DNA of 64,000 nucleotides from a bacterium (GCA_030622545.1 JAUXGA010000002.1:124001-188000), one strand, 5' to 3'. Numbered from the stretch's first letter, positions 28,227 to 37,593 are shown. Notes: generated from the letters alone by a model not told the origin. Numbers and translations: made by a program.

Positions 28227-31200
28227 TTACGACGTCGCACCTTCAGCTACAGGAGCAGGTTTTTCCGGAGCGGCTTCGGTTTCGATGTCGTATTTCATTT
28301 GAGCGAGTTGCTCGTAGAAGCGCCAGCGAGCTTGCGCGTCTTTTTGAGCGAGATTCATCAGGCGTTTGGCTTCGTCAGGTTTGCTCTTGGTGAGCATCTT
28401 GAAGCGTGTTTCCATATACATCCATTGCTCGACTGGAATCTTGGGCGGCTTGGAATCGAGTTGTAAGGGATTCAATCCTTTCAACACCCGCCGCGGATCA
28501 TAGCGATAGAGCAGCCACGCGCCGCTGTCCACAGTCGCTTTCTGGTTTTCCATTCCCTTGGACATATCAATGCCGTGTGCGATGCAGTGACAGTACGCGA
28601 TGATCAGTGACGGCCCCGGATAACTCTCGGCTTCGATGAATGCTTTCAGCGTCTGTAAATCATTCGCGCCCATCGCAATCTGCGCGACATAAACATCGCC
28701 GTAACTCATCGCCATCAATCCCAAATCTTTGCGCGTCGTCGGTTTGCCGCCCGCGGCAAATTTCGCTACCGCACCCATCGGCGTCGCTTTCGAACATTGC
28801 CCTCCGGTGTTGGAATAGACGCCCGTGTCCAGCACGAGCAAATTCACGTCGCGTCCTTGCGCAAGGACGTGGTCGAGACCTCCATAGCCGATGTCATACG
28901 CCCAGCCATCGCCGCCGATTCCCCATACGCTTTTACGCACGAAGAAATCCGCGACACTGAGCAGGTGACGCGCGTCAGCGGAATCCATGCGATTCAGCTT
29001 TTCCTTTAACGCCTGGACACGTTCGCGCTGAGCGATAATTTCCGCTTCGGTCGTTTGAGCAGCCTCGAGCAATCCACCGGCGAGTTCATCTCCAATTGTA
29101 CCGGCGAGTTTTTTCAGCAACTCGGTGGCGTACTGGCGGTGTTTATCAATCGTCAAACGGAAGCCAAAGGAGAATTCGGCGGTATCTTCAAACAGAGAAT
29201 TGTTCCATGTCGGGCCGCGCCCATCCGCGTTCACGCACCACGGCGTCGTCGGGAGATTTCCTCCATAGATGGATGAACAGCCGGTCGCATTGCCCATAAT
29301 CGCGCGGTCACCGAAGAGCTGGCTTAAGAGTTTCACATAGGGAGTTTCGCCGCAACCGGCACAAGCTCCGGAATACTCGAAGAGCGGCTGCAGGAATTGC
29401 GAACCCTTAATCGTATTAATCCTAATTTTCCCGCGGTCCATTTCAGGCAGATTCAGGAAGAAAGCGTAGTTCTCTCGCTCAGCCATACGCAGAGGCGGCT
29501 GCGGTTCCATATTAATCGCTTTCCGACTTGGATCGGTTTTGCTCTTCGCGGGACAGACTTCAACGCAGAGCTGGCAACCGGTGCAATCCTCAGGGGCGAC
29601 TTGCAGAGAATATTTGTGACCGGGGAACTCCTTGCCTCGGTAATTGGTTGATTTAAATGTTGCCGGAGCGTTCGCGAGGTTTTCAGCCGGATAGGCCTTC
29701 TGGCGAATCGCCGCGTGAGGACAAACCATCACACATTTTCCGCACTGAATACAAATCTCCGAATCCCAGACAGGAATCTCAAGAGCGATGTTGCGCTTTT
29801 CCCATTGAGTCGTTGCGACGGGGAATGTGCCGTCAATCGGCATCGCGCTCGAAGGAATCTCGTCGCCTTTACCGACGATAATTTTTGCCAGAACGTTCTT
29901 GACGAATTCCGGCGCTTCGTCGGGTACGACTGGAGGTCGCGCGAACGTGCTTGTGACGCTCGCCGAGATTTTCACTTCATGAAGATTGGCAACCGCGTTG
30001 TCCACCGCGGCGAAATTCATCTGAACAATCTGATCCCCGCGAGCTCCCCACGTTTTCTTGATGGAATTCTTGATAGCGTCGATGGATTTATCTTTCGGGA
30101 GAACGCCTGAAAGCGCGAAGAAGCAGGTCTGCATAATTGTATTCACGCGATTGCCCATTCCCACATCGCGCGCGACTTTGTAAGCGTCGATAACGTAGAA
30201 CTTCATCTTCTTCGCAATAAGCTGCTGCTGAACTTCGCGAGGCAATGTGTCCCACACTTTATCCGAGGGCGATTGCGTGTTGAGCAGGAAGGTCGCACCT
30301 TCCACGGCGGTTTCGAGCATGTCATAGCGTTCCAAAAAGAAGGCCTGATGACACGCGACGAAATTCGCTTTGTCAACAAGGTAGATTGAGCGAATAGGGC
30401 GCGGACCAAATCGCAAATGAGAAACTGTGATGGCTCCGGCTTTTTTGGAATCATAAACGAAGTACCCTTGCGCGTAGTTGGCGGTTTCTTCACCGATAAT
30501 CTTAATCGAGTTCTTGTTCGCGCTGACCGTACCGTCGCTGCCGAGTCCATAGAACATGCCGCGGAAGACATCATCCGATTCGACGGAAAACGTCGGGTCG
30601 TAATCAAGACTGGTGTGCGTGACATCTTCGTTGATGCCGACGGTAAAATGGTTTTTCGGTGTGGCTTTGGCAAGTTCATCCAAAACAGCCTTGACCATCG
30701 CCGGAGTGAATTCCTTCGAGCTCAAACCATAACGCCCGCCGATAATCCGAGGAGAGGCGGCGAAGGGAAGTGTCCCGCTTGTGCTGGTTTCTGCGATGGC
30801 GGTAATCACATCTTGATAGAGCGGCTCGCCGATAGCGCCGGGTTCTTTCGTGCGGTCTAAGACGGCGATGGATTTGACCGTCTTCGGCAACGCTTCGATA
30901 AAATGCTTCACCGAGAAAGGCCGATAGAGACGCACCTTTAGAACTCCGACTTTTTCGCCTTTTTCAGCAAGCCATTCGATAGTTTCCTGCGCAGTTTCCG
31001 CAGCGGAACCCATCAGGATGATAACTCGTTCGGCATCAGGTGCGCCAACATAATCGAAGAGATGATAGCGGCGACCGACGCGCTCGGCGAATTTGTCCAT
31101 CATCTCCTGAACGATATCCGGGGTGGCCAGATAGAATGGATTGGCATTTTCACGCGTCTGGAAAAACACATCCGGATTTTGCGATGAACCACGCAGTACC

Positions 31201-31838
31201 GGTTTGTCGGGAGTCATGCGCCGCGCGCGATGGGCTTGCACGAGTTCATCTGTAAGCAGATGACGCATATCGTCAGGTTCGAGCGCTTCAATTTTCTGAA
31301 CTTCGTGCGACGAGCGGAAACCATCGAAGAAGTGAAGAAACGGGACACGGGATTTAAGCGATGCCGCCTGAGCGATAAGTGCCAAATCCATGACTTCCTG
31401 TATTGAGTTGGACGAGAGCAAAGCGAATCCTGTCGAACGACAGGCCATCACATCGCTGTGGTCTCCGAAGATGGAAAGCGCGTGCGTGGCGACAGTCCGC
31501 GCGGAGATATGAAACACGGTCGGCATCAATTCACCGGCAATCTTGAACATCGTGGGAATCATCAGGAGTAATCCCTGAGACGCCGTGAACGTCGAGGTTA
31601 AAGCGCCGGTTTGGAGCGCTCCATGGAGGGATGCAGCCGCGCCGGCTTCGCTTTGCATTTCCTGCACGATGGGCACCGTTCCCCAGATATTCTTCAGACC
31701 GGCAGCGGCCCATTCATCAGCATGTTCACCCATATTGGACGATGGCGTGATGGGATAAATCGCGCAGATTTCGTTTGTTCTGAAAGCAGTATAGGCCGCT
31801 GCTTCGTTCCCGTCAATTGTGATTTGATTTTTTGCCAT
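28227..31838 (-). CDS. nifJ: Pyruvate:ferredoxin (flavodoxin) oxidoreductase
   Basis: 1203 residues, the full length of single-chain PFOR. It converts pyruvate and CoA to acetyl-CoA and CO2, reducing ferredoxin or flavodoxin. Domain I starts with AYTAFRTNEICAIYPITPSS. A two-cluster ferredoxin insert near 690-770 has CIQCGKCVMVCPH and CTGCQLCVEVCPA. The TPP half has GACAGCGETPYVKL, GNATGCSSIYGG and the Mg/TPP motif GDGWAYDIGYGG. GGAG precedes the ATG by eight bases. It indicates anaerobic central metabolism and could take electrons to or from the same ferredoxin pool as other redox enzymes. Confidence 0.97.
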   Translation of the reverse strand: MAKNQITIDGNEAAAYTAFRTNEICAIYPITPSSNMGEHADEWAAAGLKNIWGTVPIVQEMQSEAGAAASLHGALQTGALTSTFTASQGLLLMIPTMFKIAGELMPTVFHISARTVATHALSIFGDHSDVMACRSTGFALLSSNSIQEVMDLALIAQAASLKSRVPFLHFFDGFRSSHEVQKIEALEPDDMRHLLTDELVQAHRARRMTPDKPVLRGSSQNPDVFFQTRENANPFYLATPDIVQEMMDKFAERVGRRYHLFDYVGAPDAERVIILMGSAAETAQETIEWLAEKGEKVGVLKVRLYRPFSVKHFIEALPKTVKSIAVLDRTKEPGAIGEPLYQDVITAIAETSTSGTLPFAASPRIIGGRYGLSSKEFTPAMVKAVLDELAKATPKNHFTVGINEDVTHTSLDYDPTFSVESDDVFRGMFYGLGSDGTVSANKNSIKIIGEETANYAQGYFVYDSKKAGAITVSHLRFGPRPIRSIYLVDKANFVACHQAFFLERYDMLETAVEGATFLLNTQSPSDKVWDTLPREVQQQLIAKKMKFYVIDAYKVARDVGMGNRVNTIMQTCFFALSGVLPKDKSIDAIKNSIKKTWGARGDQIVQMNFAAVDNAVANLHEVKISASVTSTFARPPVVPDEAPEFVKNVLAKIIVGKGDEIPSSAMPIDGTFPVATTQWEKRNIALEIPVWDSEICIQCGKCVMVCPHAAIRQKAYPAENLANAPATFKSTNYRGKEFPGHKYSLQVAPEDCTGCQLCVEVCPAKSKTDPSRKAINMEPQPPLRMAERENYAFFLNLPEMDRGKIRINTIKGSQFLQPLFEYSGACAGCGETPYVKLLSQLFGDRAIMGNATGCSSIYGGNLPTTPWCVNADGRGPTWNNSLFEDTAEFSFGFRLTIDKHRQYATELLKKLAGTIGDELAGGLLEAAQTTEAEIIAQRERVQALKEKLNRMDSADARHLLSVADFFVRKSVWGIGGDGWAYDIGYGGLDHVLAQGRDVNLLVLDTGVYSNTGGQCSKATPMGAVAKFAAGGKPTTRKDLGLMAMSYGDVYVAQIAMGANDLQTLKAFIEAESYPGPSLIIAYCHCIAHGIDMSKGMENQKATVDSGAWLLYRYDPRRVLKGLNPLQLDSKPPKIPVEQWMYMETRFKMLTKSKPDEAKRLMNLAQKDAQARWRFYEQLAQMKYDIETEAAPEKPAPVAEGATS

Positions 31839-31962
31839 TTTGCGACTCCAAATTCCTATGTCTCTCGCGTCAGTTCACCTTAGAAGACGCTGTAAATTAA
31901 GTAGATAGGCTTGAAAGGTATTTTAAGCAAGCCTTGTGAACTTCTTCTCAAATAAACATACT

Positions 31963-31991
31963 AATATACGAAACTTCTTTCAATAAATCAA
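31963..31991 (-). promoter_or_regulatory. Putative nifJ promoter
   Basis: Reverse strand TTGATT, 17 bp, TATATT, with a leader of about 118 nt. The gap 31839-32183 otherwise holds only AT-rich DNA and the divergent promoter at 32102. Confidence 0.6.
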
Positions 31992-32101
31992 GTGTTGTTT
32001 CCCCCTTTATTCTTGCCTTTAATATTGGTGCTAATACCTTATATTCTGTATGTTCTGTGCGAGGAACGTTGCGGGTAAAATCACACCCTGAAACGGACTA
32101 C

Positions 32102-32130
32102 TTGCTTTTCACCTATGAAAATCCTAATTT
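32102..32130 (+). promoter_or_regulatory. Putative promoter of the enoyl-CoA hydratase gene
   Basis: TTGCTT, 17 bp, TAATTT, with a leader of about 47 nt. These are the same two hexamers as in the reverse promoter at 21760-21788. Confidence 0.5.
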
Positions 32131-32183
32131 ACCTGTAGCTAATAATTGGAAACAAATATACAAAAATTAACCCTAAGGAGAAC

Positions 32184-32969
32184 ATGATGAACTATGAGTG
32201 CCTGCTCTGGGACGTGAAGGAGCGAATTGCGCTGGTGACATTTAACCGTCCGAAAGTCTTAAATGCCTTGAATCCGCAGGTCATCACCGAACTGGATGAT
32301 GTATGCACGCGTGTGGAATCGGATGATTCCATCGGTGCATTGATTCTGACCGGCAGCGGCGACAAAGCTTTCGTCGCTGGAGCGGATATCAAGTTTCTGT
32401 CAACGCTGAATCCTGTCGGAGGGCGGGATTTCTGCCGCCGGGGACAAAAGGTATGCGACCGTCTGGCGGGAATGTCCAAACCAGTTATCGCGGCGGTCAA
32501 CGGTTTTGCGCTGGGGGGAGGCTGCGAAGTTGCGATGGCGTGCCATATGCGCGTTGCATCCGAAACGGCGAAATTCGGTCAGCCCGAGGTGAAGCTCGGT
32601 ATCATTCCCGGTTACGCAGGGACGCAGCGTTTGCCGAGATTGATTGGACTCGGGCGCGCGCTGGAATGGCTGCTGACCGCCAACATGATGGACGCGGCGG
32701 AAGCGTACCGCATCGGACTGGTCAACCGTGTCACATCCCCGGAAGAATTGATCCCAACCGCCCGCAAAATCGCTGAAAGTATTTTGAAAGTCGGTCCGGT
32801 TGCAGCGCGTTACACGTTGGAGGCCGCGCGCAAAGGCGTGGAGATGTCTTTCGAAGATGCGCAGAACCTCGAAGCGACCCTCTTTGGTCTTGCGATTTCC
32901 ACAGCCGACGCCAAAGAGGGTCTGGCCGCCTTCATCGATAAAAGACCCGCGAAATTTCAGGGGAAGTAG
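32184..32969 (+). CDS. Enoyl-CoA hydratase/isomerase family protein (crotonase)
   Basis: 261 residues. The crotonase fold shows the oxyanion-hole motif AFVAGADIKF, the GFALGGGCEVAMAC helix with the first catalytic Glu, and PEVKLGIIPGYAGTQRL with the second. Both glutamates are kept, so hydration of trans-2-enoyl-CoA (fatty acid oxidation or butyrate-type pathways) is likely. AAGGAG lies three bases before the ATG at 32184 and six before a second in-frame ATG at 32187, so either may be used. No other beta-oxidation gene is adjacent. The next gene is an unrelated barrel. Confidence 0.9.
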   Translation: MMNYECLLWDVKERIALVTFNRPKVLNALNPQVITELDDVCTRVESDDSIGALILTGSGDKAFVAGADIKFLSTLNPVGGRDFCRRGQKVCDRLAGMSKPVIAAVNGFALGGGCEVAMACHMRVASETAKFGQPEVKLGIIPGYAGTQRLPRLIGLGRALEWLLTANMMDAAEAYRIGLVNRVTSPEELIPTARKIAESILKVGPVAARYTLEAARKGVEMSFEDAQNLEATLFGLAISTADAKEGLAAFIDKRPAKFQGK

Positions 32970-32993
32970 AAGAATCGAGCATGCTTGTGCGGT

Positions 32994-33013
32994 GTTGGCT
33001 GCTTGCAGCCGAC
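32994..33013. other. Short perfect-spacing hairpin between crotonase and barrel genes
   Basis: GTTGGCTGC, TT, GCAGCCGAC: nine pairs including one G-T wobble. No T-run follows, so it is not a standard terminator. It may affect the mRNA between the two genes. Confidence 0.5.
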
Positions 33014-33032
33014 CCTAATCAGATAAGGCAAT

Positions 33033-33725
33033 ATGATGAAAAGAAAAGTCCCATTCATATACTTCGCTTGCTTGCTGCTCATCGCCTCGACAGCTTTCGC
33101 CCAGCGAGGTTTGTTTGATACTGAAAAACCGCCGCCACCGCGTCCCGTATCGATGATTGGCGCGTTTGGTGGCGTTAACCTCGCTTTTATCTCGGTTGAT
33201 CCGAATGAAGGTTTGGATTTGCGGATGCGCCCCCGTCCCATCGCCGGCGTTGCGTGGCTGCTGCCGCTTGGGAATCCGAAGAATCAATTGCAGCTCGAGC
33301 TGGCGTACGTCGGCAAGGGCGTGGAGAATATCTTTGGAGACACGACAGAAACGATTGCGCTGGATTATCTCTGCGTCTCGCCGATGCTGCACCTGAATGT
33401 CGGCAAGCAACCGGGCTTTTTCCTGCGCGCCGGGCCGGAGGTGGGCTGGCTTTTCCAAAGCAAATTGACAGTTGACACCACCGGCGAGCAATCGAATATT
33501 GACACAGACGAACTCTATTCGAATCTCGATGTCGGTCTTAAAGTCGGAGCCGGTTTCAACCTTCGATTAACGCGCAGGCTGCATTCGCAGGTGAATGTCA
33601 CCTACAGTATCGGTCTGGTGGATATTCTGACGGGAAAAAACACGGGCGATGTTTTTTATGTGACCCGCGGCCTGCAAATTCACGCGGGCTTCTTCATCCC
33701 GTTGCGAATGAAAGAGAAACAGTAG
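33033..33725 (+). CDS. PorT-like outer membrane beta-barrel protein
   Basis: 230 residues with a signal peptide at 1-23 (IASTAFAQ). After a proline-rich linker (EKPPPPRP) the chain alternates hydrophobic and polar residues in beta-hairpin pattern (IGAFGGVNLAFISV, LQLELAYVGKGV, FFLRAGPEVGWLFQ, LKVGAGFNLRL), ending with an aromatic/basic strand. This fits the outer-membrane barrel domain called PorT-like, about eight strands. PorT itself is a type IX secretion component, but the fold is shared by many unrelated barrels, so a secretion role is not supported by sequence alone. Confidence 0.8.
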   Translation: MMKRKVPFIYFACLLLIASTAFAQRGLFDTEKPPPPRPVSMIGAFGGVNLAFISVDPNEGLDLRMRPRPIAGVAWLLPLGNPKNQLQLELAYVGKGVENIFGDTTETIALDYLCVSPMLHLNVGKQPGFFLRAGPEVGWLFQSKLTVDTTGEQSNIDTDELYSNLDVGLKVGAGFNLRLTRRLHSQVNVTYSIGLVDILTGKNTGDVFYVTRGLQIHAGFFIPLRMKEKQ

Positions 33726-33765
33726 ACACTTGGTAGTGCCGCACGGCAGTGCGCTTGAAAAACAA

Positions 33766-33800
33766 TCGCCGCGGTGAATCCCCAGATTCACCCGGAATGT
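33766..33800. repeat. Compact hairpin unit related to the one at 5954
   Basis: TCGCCGCG, stem GGTGAAT / ATTCACC around CCCCAG, then CGGAATG. Flanks and centre match 5954-5988 while the stem sequence differs with base pairing kept. An imperfect GTGCCGCACGGCA hairpin lies just upstream at 33736-33748. Confidence 0.7.
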
Positions 33801-33836
33801 TGTGTGTTTTGCATCGTGAAATCGCCTTGCCATCGT

Positions 33837-33865
33837 TTGCATTTTCACGGGGGAAATGGTATATT
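33837..33865 (+). promoter_or_regulatory. Putative promoter of the zinc-ribbon miniprotein
   Basis: TTGCAT, 17 bp, TATATT, predicted start near 33872, giving a leader of about 45 nt. Confidence 0.6.
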
Positions 33866-33918
33866 ATCGCCATTGTACCAAAGCATGAGTATTATCATTT
33901 CAAAATGAAGGTTGAGAT

Positions 33919-34122
33919 ATGATGCAAGGAAGACGCGGAGATGGTTCCGGACAAGGAGGCAGGGGGGAGGGACAGGGAAGAGGACAAGGCGGTCGAGGTT
34001 CCATCGGCAAATGCGTCTGCCCGGATTGCGGCGCGACCACGCCCAAGCAGGCTGGTGTTCCCTGCAATGCCACGAAATGCCCCTCGTGCGGCAAACCAAT
34101 GATGCGACAAACCGAAAGCTGA
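33919..34122 (+). CDS. Gly/Arg-rich miniprotein with C-terminal zinc ribbon
   Basis: 67 residues. The first 28 are almost only Gly, Arg, Gln and Ser in RGG-like units (GRGQGGRG). The rest holds CVCPDCG and, after PCNATK, CPSCG, a zinc ribbon with five to six cysteines. Gly-rich miniproteins with CxxC pairs are often found beside iron-sulfur and nitrogenase-cofactor-like genes in anaerobes, but no function is established. It has its own promoter and a terminator behind it, then an IscU/NifU-like gene. RGG repeats suggest nucleic-acid contact; this is inference. A second in-frame ATG at 33922 is also possible. Confidence 0.75.
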   Translation: MMQGRRGDGSGQGGRGEGQGRGQGGRGSIGKCVCPDCGATTPKQAGVPCNATKCPSCGKPMMRQTES

Positions 34123-34181
34123 TTTGACCACGACGTCTTCACCTGAACAAGAAATCCCGCGTACACAGCTTGTCAGTTGGG

Positions 34182-34210
34182 CCTATCCTACAAGAGAGGA
34201 TAGGTCTTTT
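34182..34210 (+). terminator. Rho-independent terminator
   Basis: CCTATCCT (34182-34189), 7-base loop, AGGATAGG (34197-34204), then TCTTTT. It separates the miniprotein from the scaffold gene, so the latter needs another promoter or read-through; I see no convincing one in 34211-34350. Confidence 0.8.
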
Positions 34211-34359
34211 ATCTCTTGAATTTGTGATAATTATTTATTACGTTTACTGGTTAATTGTTTCTGTCACACTCCCCTACGGGCTGGCTCTGCCTGCCCGACA
34301 TCACACAGCATTCGCAGAAACAGTATATAAATCGAGTCGTCAATTCATCAGGTGGAGAT

Positions 34360-34773
34360 ATGGCTGAGACAGCTCAGGAAAGACTGCTGCAGGAATCGGG
34401 ATATTCCAAGACAGCGATTCGTTATTTTATCGAGCGCGAGCATGTCGGGCAGCTTCCCGATGCCACAACGACCGTTTCCTACAAGGGGCCTTGCGGGGAT
34501 GTGATGGACTTCATGCTCAAGATTGACGGCGATACCATCACGGACGTTCGCTTCGATGCTATCGGCTGCGCGGCGTCGTTCGCCAGCGGGGAAGCGCTGT
34601 CGCGGCTCGTGGAGGGAATGACGTTGGAAGACGCCGAACATGTGACCGAGCATGATATTCTAAACCACCTCGGTCTCCTGCCCGACGAAAAAATCCATTG
34701 CACCAAACTCGCCGTCCGCACCTTCCGCCGAGCGCTCTATAAGTATCTATTGGAAATGGAAGGGCAGTCGTAA
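34360..34773 (+). CDS. IscU/NifU-like iron-sulfur cluster scaffold protein
   Basis: 137 residues from the ATG at 34360 behind GGTGGAG; the frame extends to 34255 without a ribosome site. The three cluster-binding cysteines sit in GPCGDVMDF, AIGCAASFASGEAL and IHCTKLAVRTF, in the order of NifU N-terminal/IscU proteins. Such proteins assemble [2Fe-2S] or [4Fe-4S] clusters from sulfide supplied by a cysteine desulfurase and pass them to apoproteins. No iscS/nifS is in the window. The neighbour upstream is a zinc-ribbon miniprotein, and the Fe-S-rich formate dehydrogenase lies 8 kb downstream. Confidence 0.87.
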   Translation: MAETAQERLLQESGYSKTAIRYFIEREHVGQLPDATTTVSYKGPCGDVMDFMLKIDGDTITDVRFDAIGCAASFASGEALSRLVEGMTLEDAEHVTEHDILNHLGLLPDEKIHCTKLAVRTFRRALYKYLLEMEGQS

Positions 34774-34784
34774 GGGGAATTGAT

Positions 34785-36263
34785 TTGGAATTTATTGAAA
34801 CAATCATAGAGTTCCTGAAGAGACCTGGAATCTGGGAAGCATTTTGGGCAGCGATCTTTGCCGGTATAGTTTTTGGACTATGGAAACTCATATTTGGAAA
34901 GCGGCGGCGTCCGCCGGAACCTCCATTAAGCATCACTATAAACTATAATTATCGGGATGGCGTTGCTGAATCGCCAAAGAAAGAAGTACGAGACGCGTTT
35001 CTGCGGGGTCTTCGTAGCCATAGCGATGGTGATTTTAGCAGCGCGATTAAACACTTTTCTGAGGCCCTTAATTACGAAGATGAGCCAGAGAAAAGAGGTG
35101 CATTATATCTTCAGATAGGTAATACCCTCTCTTTTCTTCGCCAATATAATCGAGCACATGAGGCTTATACTAATGCGCTGAGAGAGTCAGAAAGAGCAGG
35201 TAGCTCTGATGGAATTGGTTCTGCGTTGGGTAGTATCGCTAATACTTACAGAGACAGACTTGCTTCAGATGTTACCCAGCGAGGGGAAAATGTGCAAAGA
35301 GCCGTCCAACACTATGCCCGTGCTTTAAAGATGTTTCGCAAAGAAGAGCATCCAGTTCAGTATGCGGCTACTCAAAACAATATAGGACTTGCTTTGATGG
35401 ATCTTCTTTCGGCAACACCAGAGGAGCGAGCGGGTAATATCCGAGAGGCGATCGACTATTATAGGTTGTCGCTGGAGATTCATAAGAAAGACGAATATCC
35501 AGTTCGGTATGCAGTAACCAAGAACAATATAGGGAATGCCTATTTGAATTTGCCTTCTTCGACATTGGAAGAGCGGACTGAAAATTTTCGCAAGGCGATT
35601 GAATGTTATAAGGCGGCATTGGAGATCAGGAAGAAGGACGAGTATCCGGCTGACTTTGCGATGACCCAAAACAATATAGGATTTGCTTACGCAAATCTTC
35701 CTTCGGCGACGGCAGAAGAGCGTGAGGTGAATGTTCGCAAGGCGATTGAATGTTATAAGGCGGCATTGGAGATCAGGAAGAAAGATGAGTATCCCACTGG
35801 ATACGCCACAGTCCAAAACAATCTTGGGATTGCTTTTAGAAACCTTTCTTCAGCCACATCAGAGGAGCGAGCCTCGAATATTCAGAAGGCGATAGCATGC
35901 TTTCAGGCGGCGCTGGAGATTCACAAGAAAGACGAGTATCCAGTTGAGTATGCCATGACCCAGAACAATCTGGGGACTTCATATGGAAGTCTACCTTCAA
36001 CCACTTCTGAGGAGAAGGCAGGGAATATTCGCAAGGCGATAGCGTATTACAAAGCAGCGCTGGAGATATGGGAAAAGGATAAGTATCCACAATACTTCTG
36101 TATGGCTGCCGAAAACCTTGGAAAGGGACTATTGCAGATTGGAGATACGGAAGCTTGCCATTGGCTAAAAGAAGCGTATGCTTTACGAGAGTTTCTGCCG
36201 GATCAAGGCAAAAGACTTGAGAGTTTAATCGAAGAGTTTTGTAAGGATAAAGTAAATGAGTGA
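34785..36263 (+). CDS. Membrane-anchored TPR protein with 49-residue repeats
   Basis: 492 residues from a TTG at 34785 behind AGGGGA. One membrane span lies at about 18-40 with a basic flank (GKRRRPPEP), so the body is probably cytoplasmic. After a canonical TPR stretch (about 70-130) come repeats of 49 residues with a core of EYP..YA.TQNNIG.AY.NL then EER..NIRKAIECYKAALEI. DNA copies are close: a 47 bp run starting at 35589 recurs exactly at 35736, showing recent duplication. Arg/Lys use of AGA and AAG and a lower GC content differ from the neighbours. The function is likely a protein-protein scaffold; partner unknown. Confidence 0.85.
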   Translation: MEFIETIIEFLKRPGIWEAFWAAIFAGIVFGLWKLIFGKRRRPPEPPLSITINYNYRDGVAESPKKEVRDAFLRGLRSHSDGDFSSAIKHFSEALNYEDEPEKRGALYLQIGNTLSFLRQYNRAHEAYTNALRESERAGSSDGIGSALGSIANTYRDRLASDVTQRGENVQRAVQHYARALKMFRKEEHPVQYAATQNNIGLALMDLLSATPEERAGNIREAIDYYRLSLEIHKKDEYPVRYAVTKNNIGNAYLNLPSSTLEERTENFRKAIECYKAALEIRKKDEYPADFAMTQNNIGFAYANLPSATAEEREVNVRKAIECYKAALEIRKKDEYPTGYATVQNNLGIAFRNLSSATSEERASNIQKAIACFQAALEIHKKDEYPVEYAMTQNNLGTSYGSLPSTTSEEKAGNIRKAIAYYKAALEIWEKDKYPQYFCMAAENLGKGLLQIGDTEACHWLKEAYALREFLPDQGKRLESLIEEFCKDKVNE

Positions 36264-37593
36264 TGAAGAAAAAGTGGGGAAGACGGGCGAGGAAGAACAG
36301 CTTAGCCTGAGGGAAACTTTTCGCATTTTATTCAAAGCGTCGAAGGGTTTCTGGTTGGTGAACATCATCAACTTCGGGGACGGTATTGCCTATTTCGGAG
36401 TGCTGACGTTGCTGACGATGTTCCTGCATGGAGAGGTCGGTTTTTCGGATCAGATGACCGGCATCAGCGTTTCAGTCTTTACGGGACTCGTGACGCTGTT
36501 CATGCTCGGCGGCGGGTTCATTTCCGATAAGTTAGGCGTGCGGCGAACATTGACATTGACGGTTACGATGATTGGTTTCGGGCGTGTGCTGCTGGTGCTG
36601 TCTCCGGTCGGCTTTTTCGGGCTGTCGCCGCAAGTATGTTCGTGGGTGGCGCTGATTATCATGGCGATGGGCGAAGGCATCATTCAACCCGCGCTTTACG
36701 CAGGCGTGAAAGAATATACCGACCCGCGCACCGCCACCATCGGCTACAGCGTGCTCTATTCCATCATGAATCTTGGCATCGTTGCTGAGAACTTCGCCTC
36801 GCCTTTTATACGCGGAGAATTCGGCATCAGCGGCGTTTATTGGGTGTGCATCTTCGTCACAGGTCTTATGCTGATATCGCAAACGACGCTCTTTACGAAG
36901 CGCGTGGAAGAGAAAGACCGGGTTATGGTCGACGTGCCGAAAGACACAGGCCCGAAGCTCACGCTCGTGCAAAAGATGAAAGAATTGCCTTTTTTAGACC
37001 CACGTTTCTTATTCTTCATTTTCGTTCTGCTTCCTGTCAGGACGCTCTTCGCGCATCAATGGTTGACACTTCCGCACTATGTCATGCGCGCTTTCCCGGA
37101 AGCGATTGGAGCCAGATATGAATGGTTCCAAGGGTTGAATCCGTTTATCATCGTTATCTTTGTACCCCTCATCGCGGCGTTCACGCGAAAGGTTAGTGTG
37201 CTCACGATGATGATTATCGGCACGACGCTGTCCGCCGCTGTAACATTTATTCTTGTACCCGGACCGCATCTTAGCACATTGATTCTTTACGTCGTATTCT
37301 TTGCGCTGGGGGAAGCGGTCTGGTCGTCGCGGTTTTTGGAATACGTCGCCGATATTGCTCCCGCCGGAAAAGTTGGCGCGTATATGGGCATCGCCGGTGT
37401 TCCATGGTTTATGGCGAAGTTCGTAACGGGCTTTTATTCCGGGTTCATGCTGGAAAGATTCTGCCCTGAGGGCGGACCGTTCGATACCGGAACCATGTGG
37501 CTGTTTTACGGCATTATCGCTTGTATCACCCCCATTGGACTCATCGCTGCACGCAAATGGGTTGGCAAGGGCGTTCCTGAGATAGCGAGGTAA
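36256..37593 (+). CDS. MFS transporter
   Basis: 445 residues with 12 predicted spans. FISDKLGVRRTL (about 98-109) is the MFS loop 2-3 motif. The family assignment beyond MFS is uncertain; the GEGIIQPALYAGVKEYTDPR stretch resembles peptide (POT-like) transporters, but ExxER is not seen. The ATG overlaps the TPR gene end by eight bases, so the two are co-translated. A hydrophilic acidic N-terminus of about 30 residues precedes the first span. Substrate not inferable. Confidence 0.87.
   Translation: MSDEEKVGKTGEEEQLSLRETFRILFKASKGFWLVNIINFGDGIAYFGVLTLLTMFLHGEVGFSDQMTGISVSVFTGLVTLFMLGGGFISDKLGVRRTLTLTVTMIGFGRVLLVLSPVGFFGLSPQVCSWVALIIMAMGEGIIQPALYAGVKEYTDPRTATIGYSVLYSIMNLGIVAENFASPFIRGEFGISGVYWVCIFVTGLMLISQTTLFTKRVEEKDRVMVDVPKDTGPKLTLVQKMKELPFLDPRFLFFIFVLLPVRTLFAHQWLTLPHYVMRAFPEAIGARYEWFQGLNPFIIVIFVPLIAAFTRKVSVLTMMIIGTTLSAAVTFILVPGPHLSTLILYVVFFALGEAVWSSRFLEYVADIAPAGKVGAYMGIAGVPWFMAKFVTGFYSGFMLERFCPEGGPFDTGTMWLFYGIIACITPIGLIAARKWVGKGVPEIAR

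Noticed and set aside
28406-30860. Several forward-strand ORFs across nifJ
   Set aside because: All are antisense to the full-length, motif-complete PFOR frame.
32994-33013. Terminator between crotonase and barrel genes
   Set aside because: No T-run follows the hairpin.
33033-33725. PorT of the type IX secretion system
   Set aside because: Only the general barrel fold is supported; no other Por/Gld gene is nearby.
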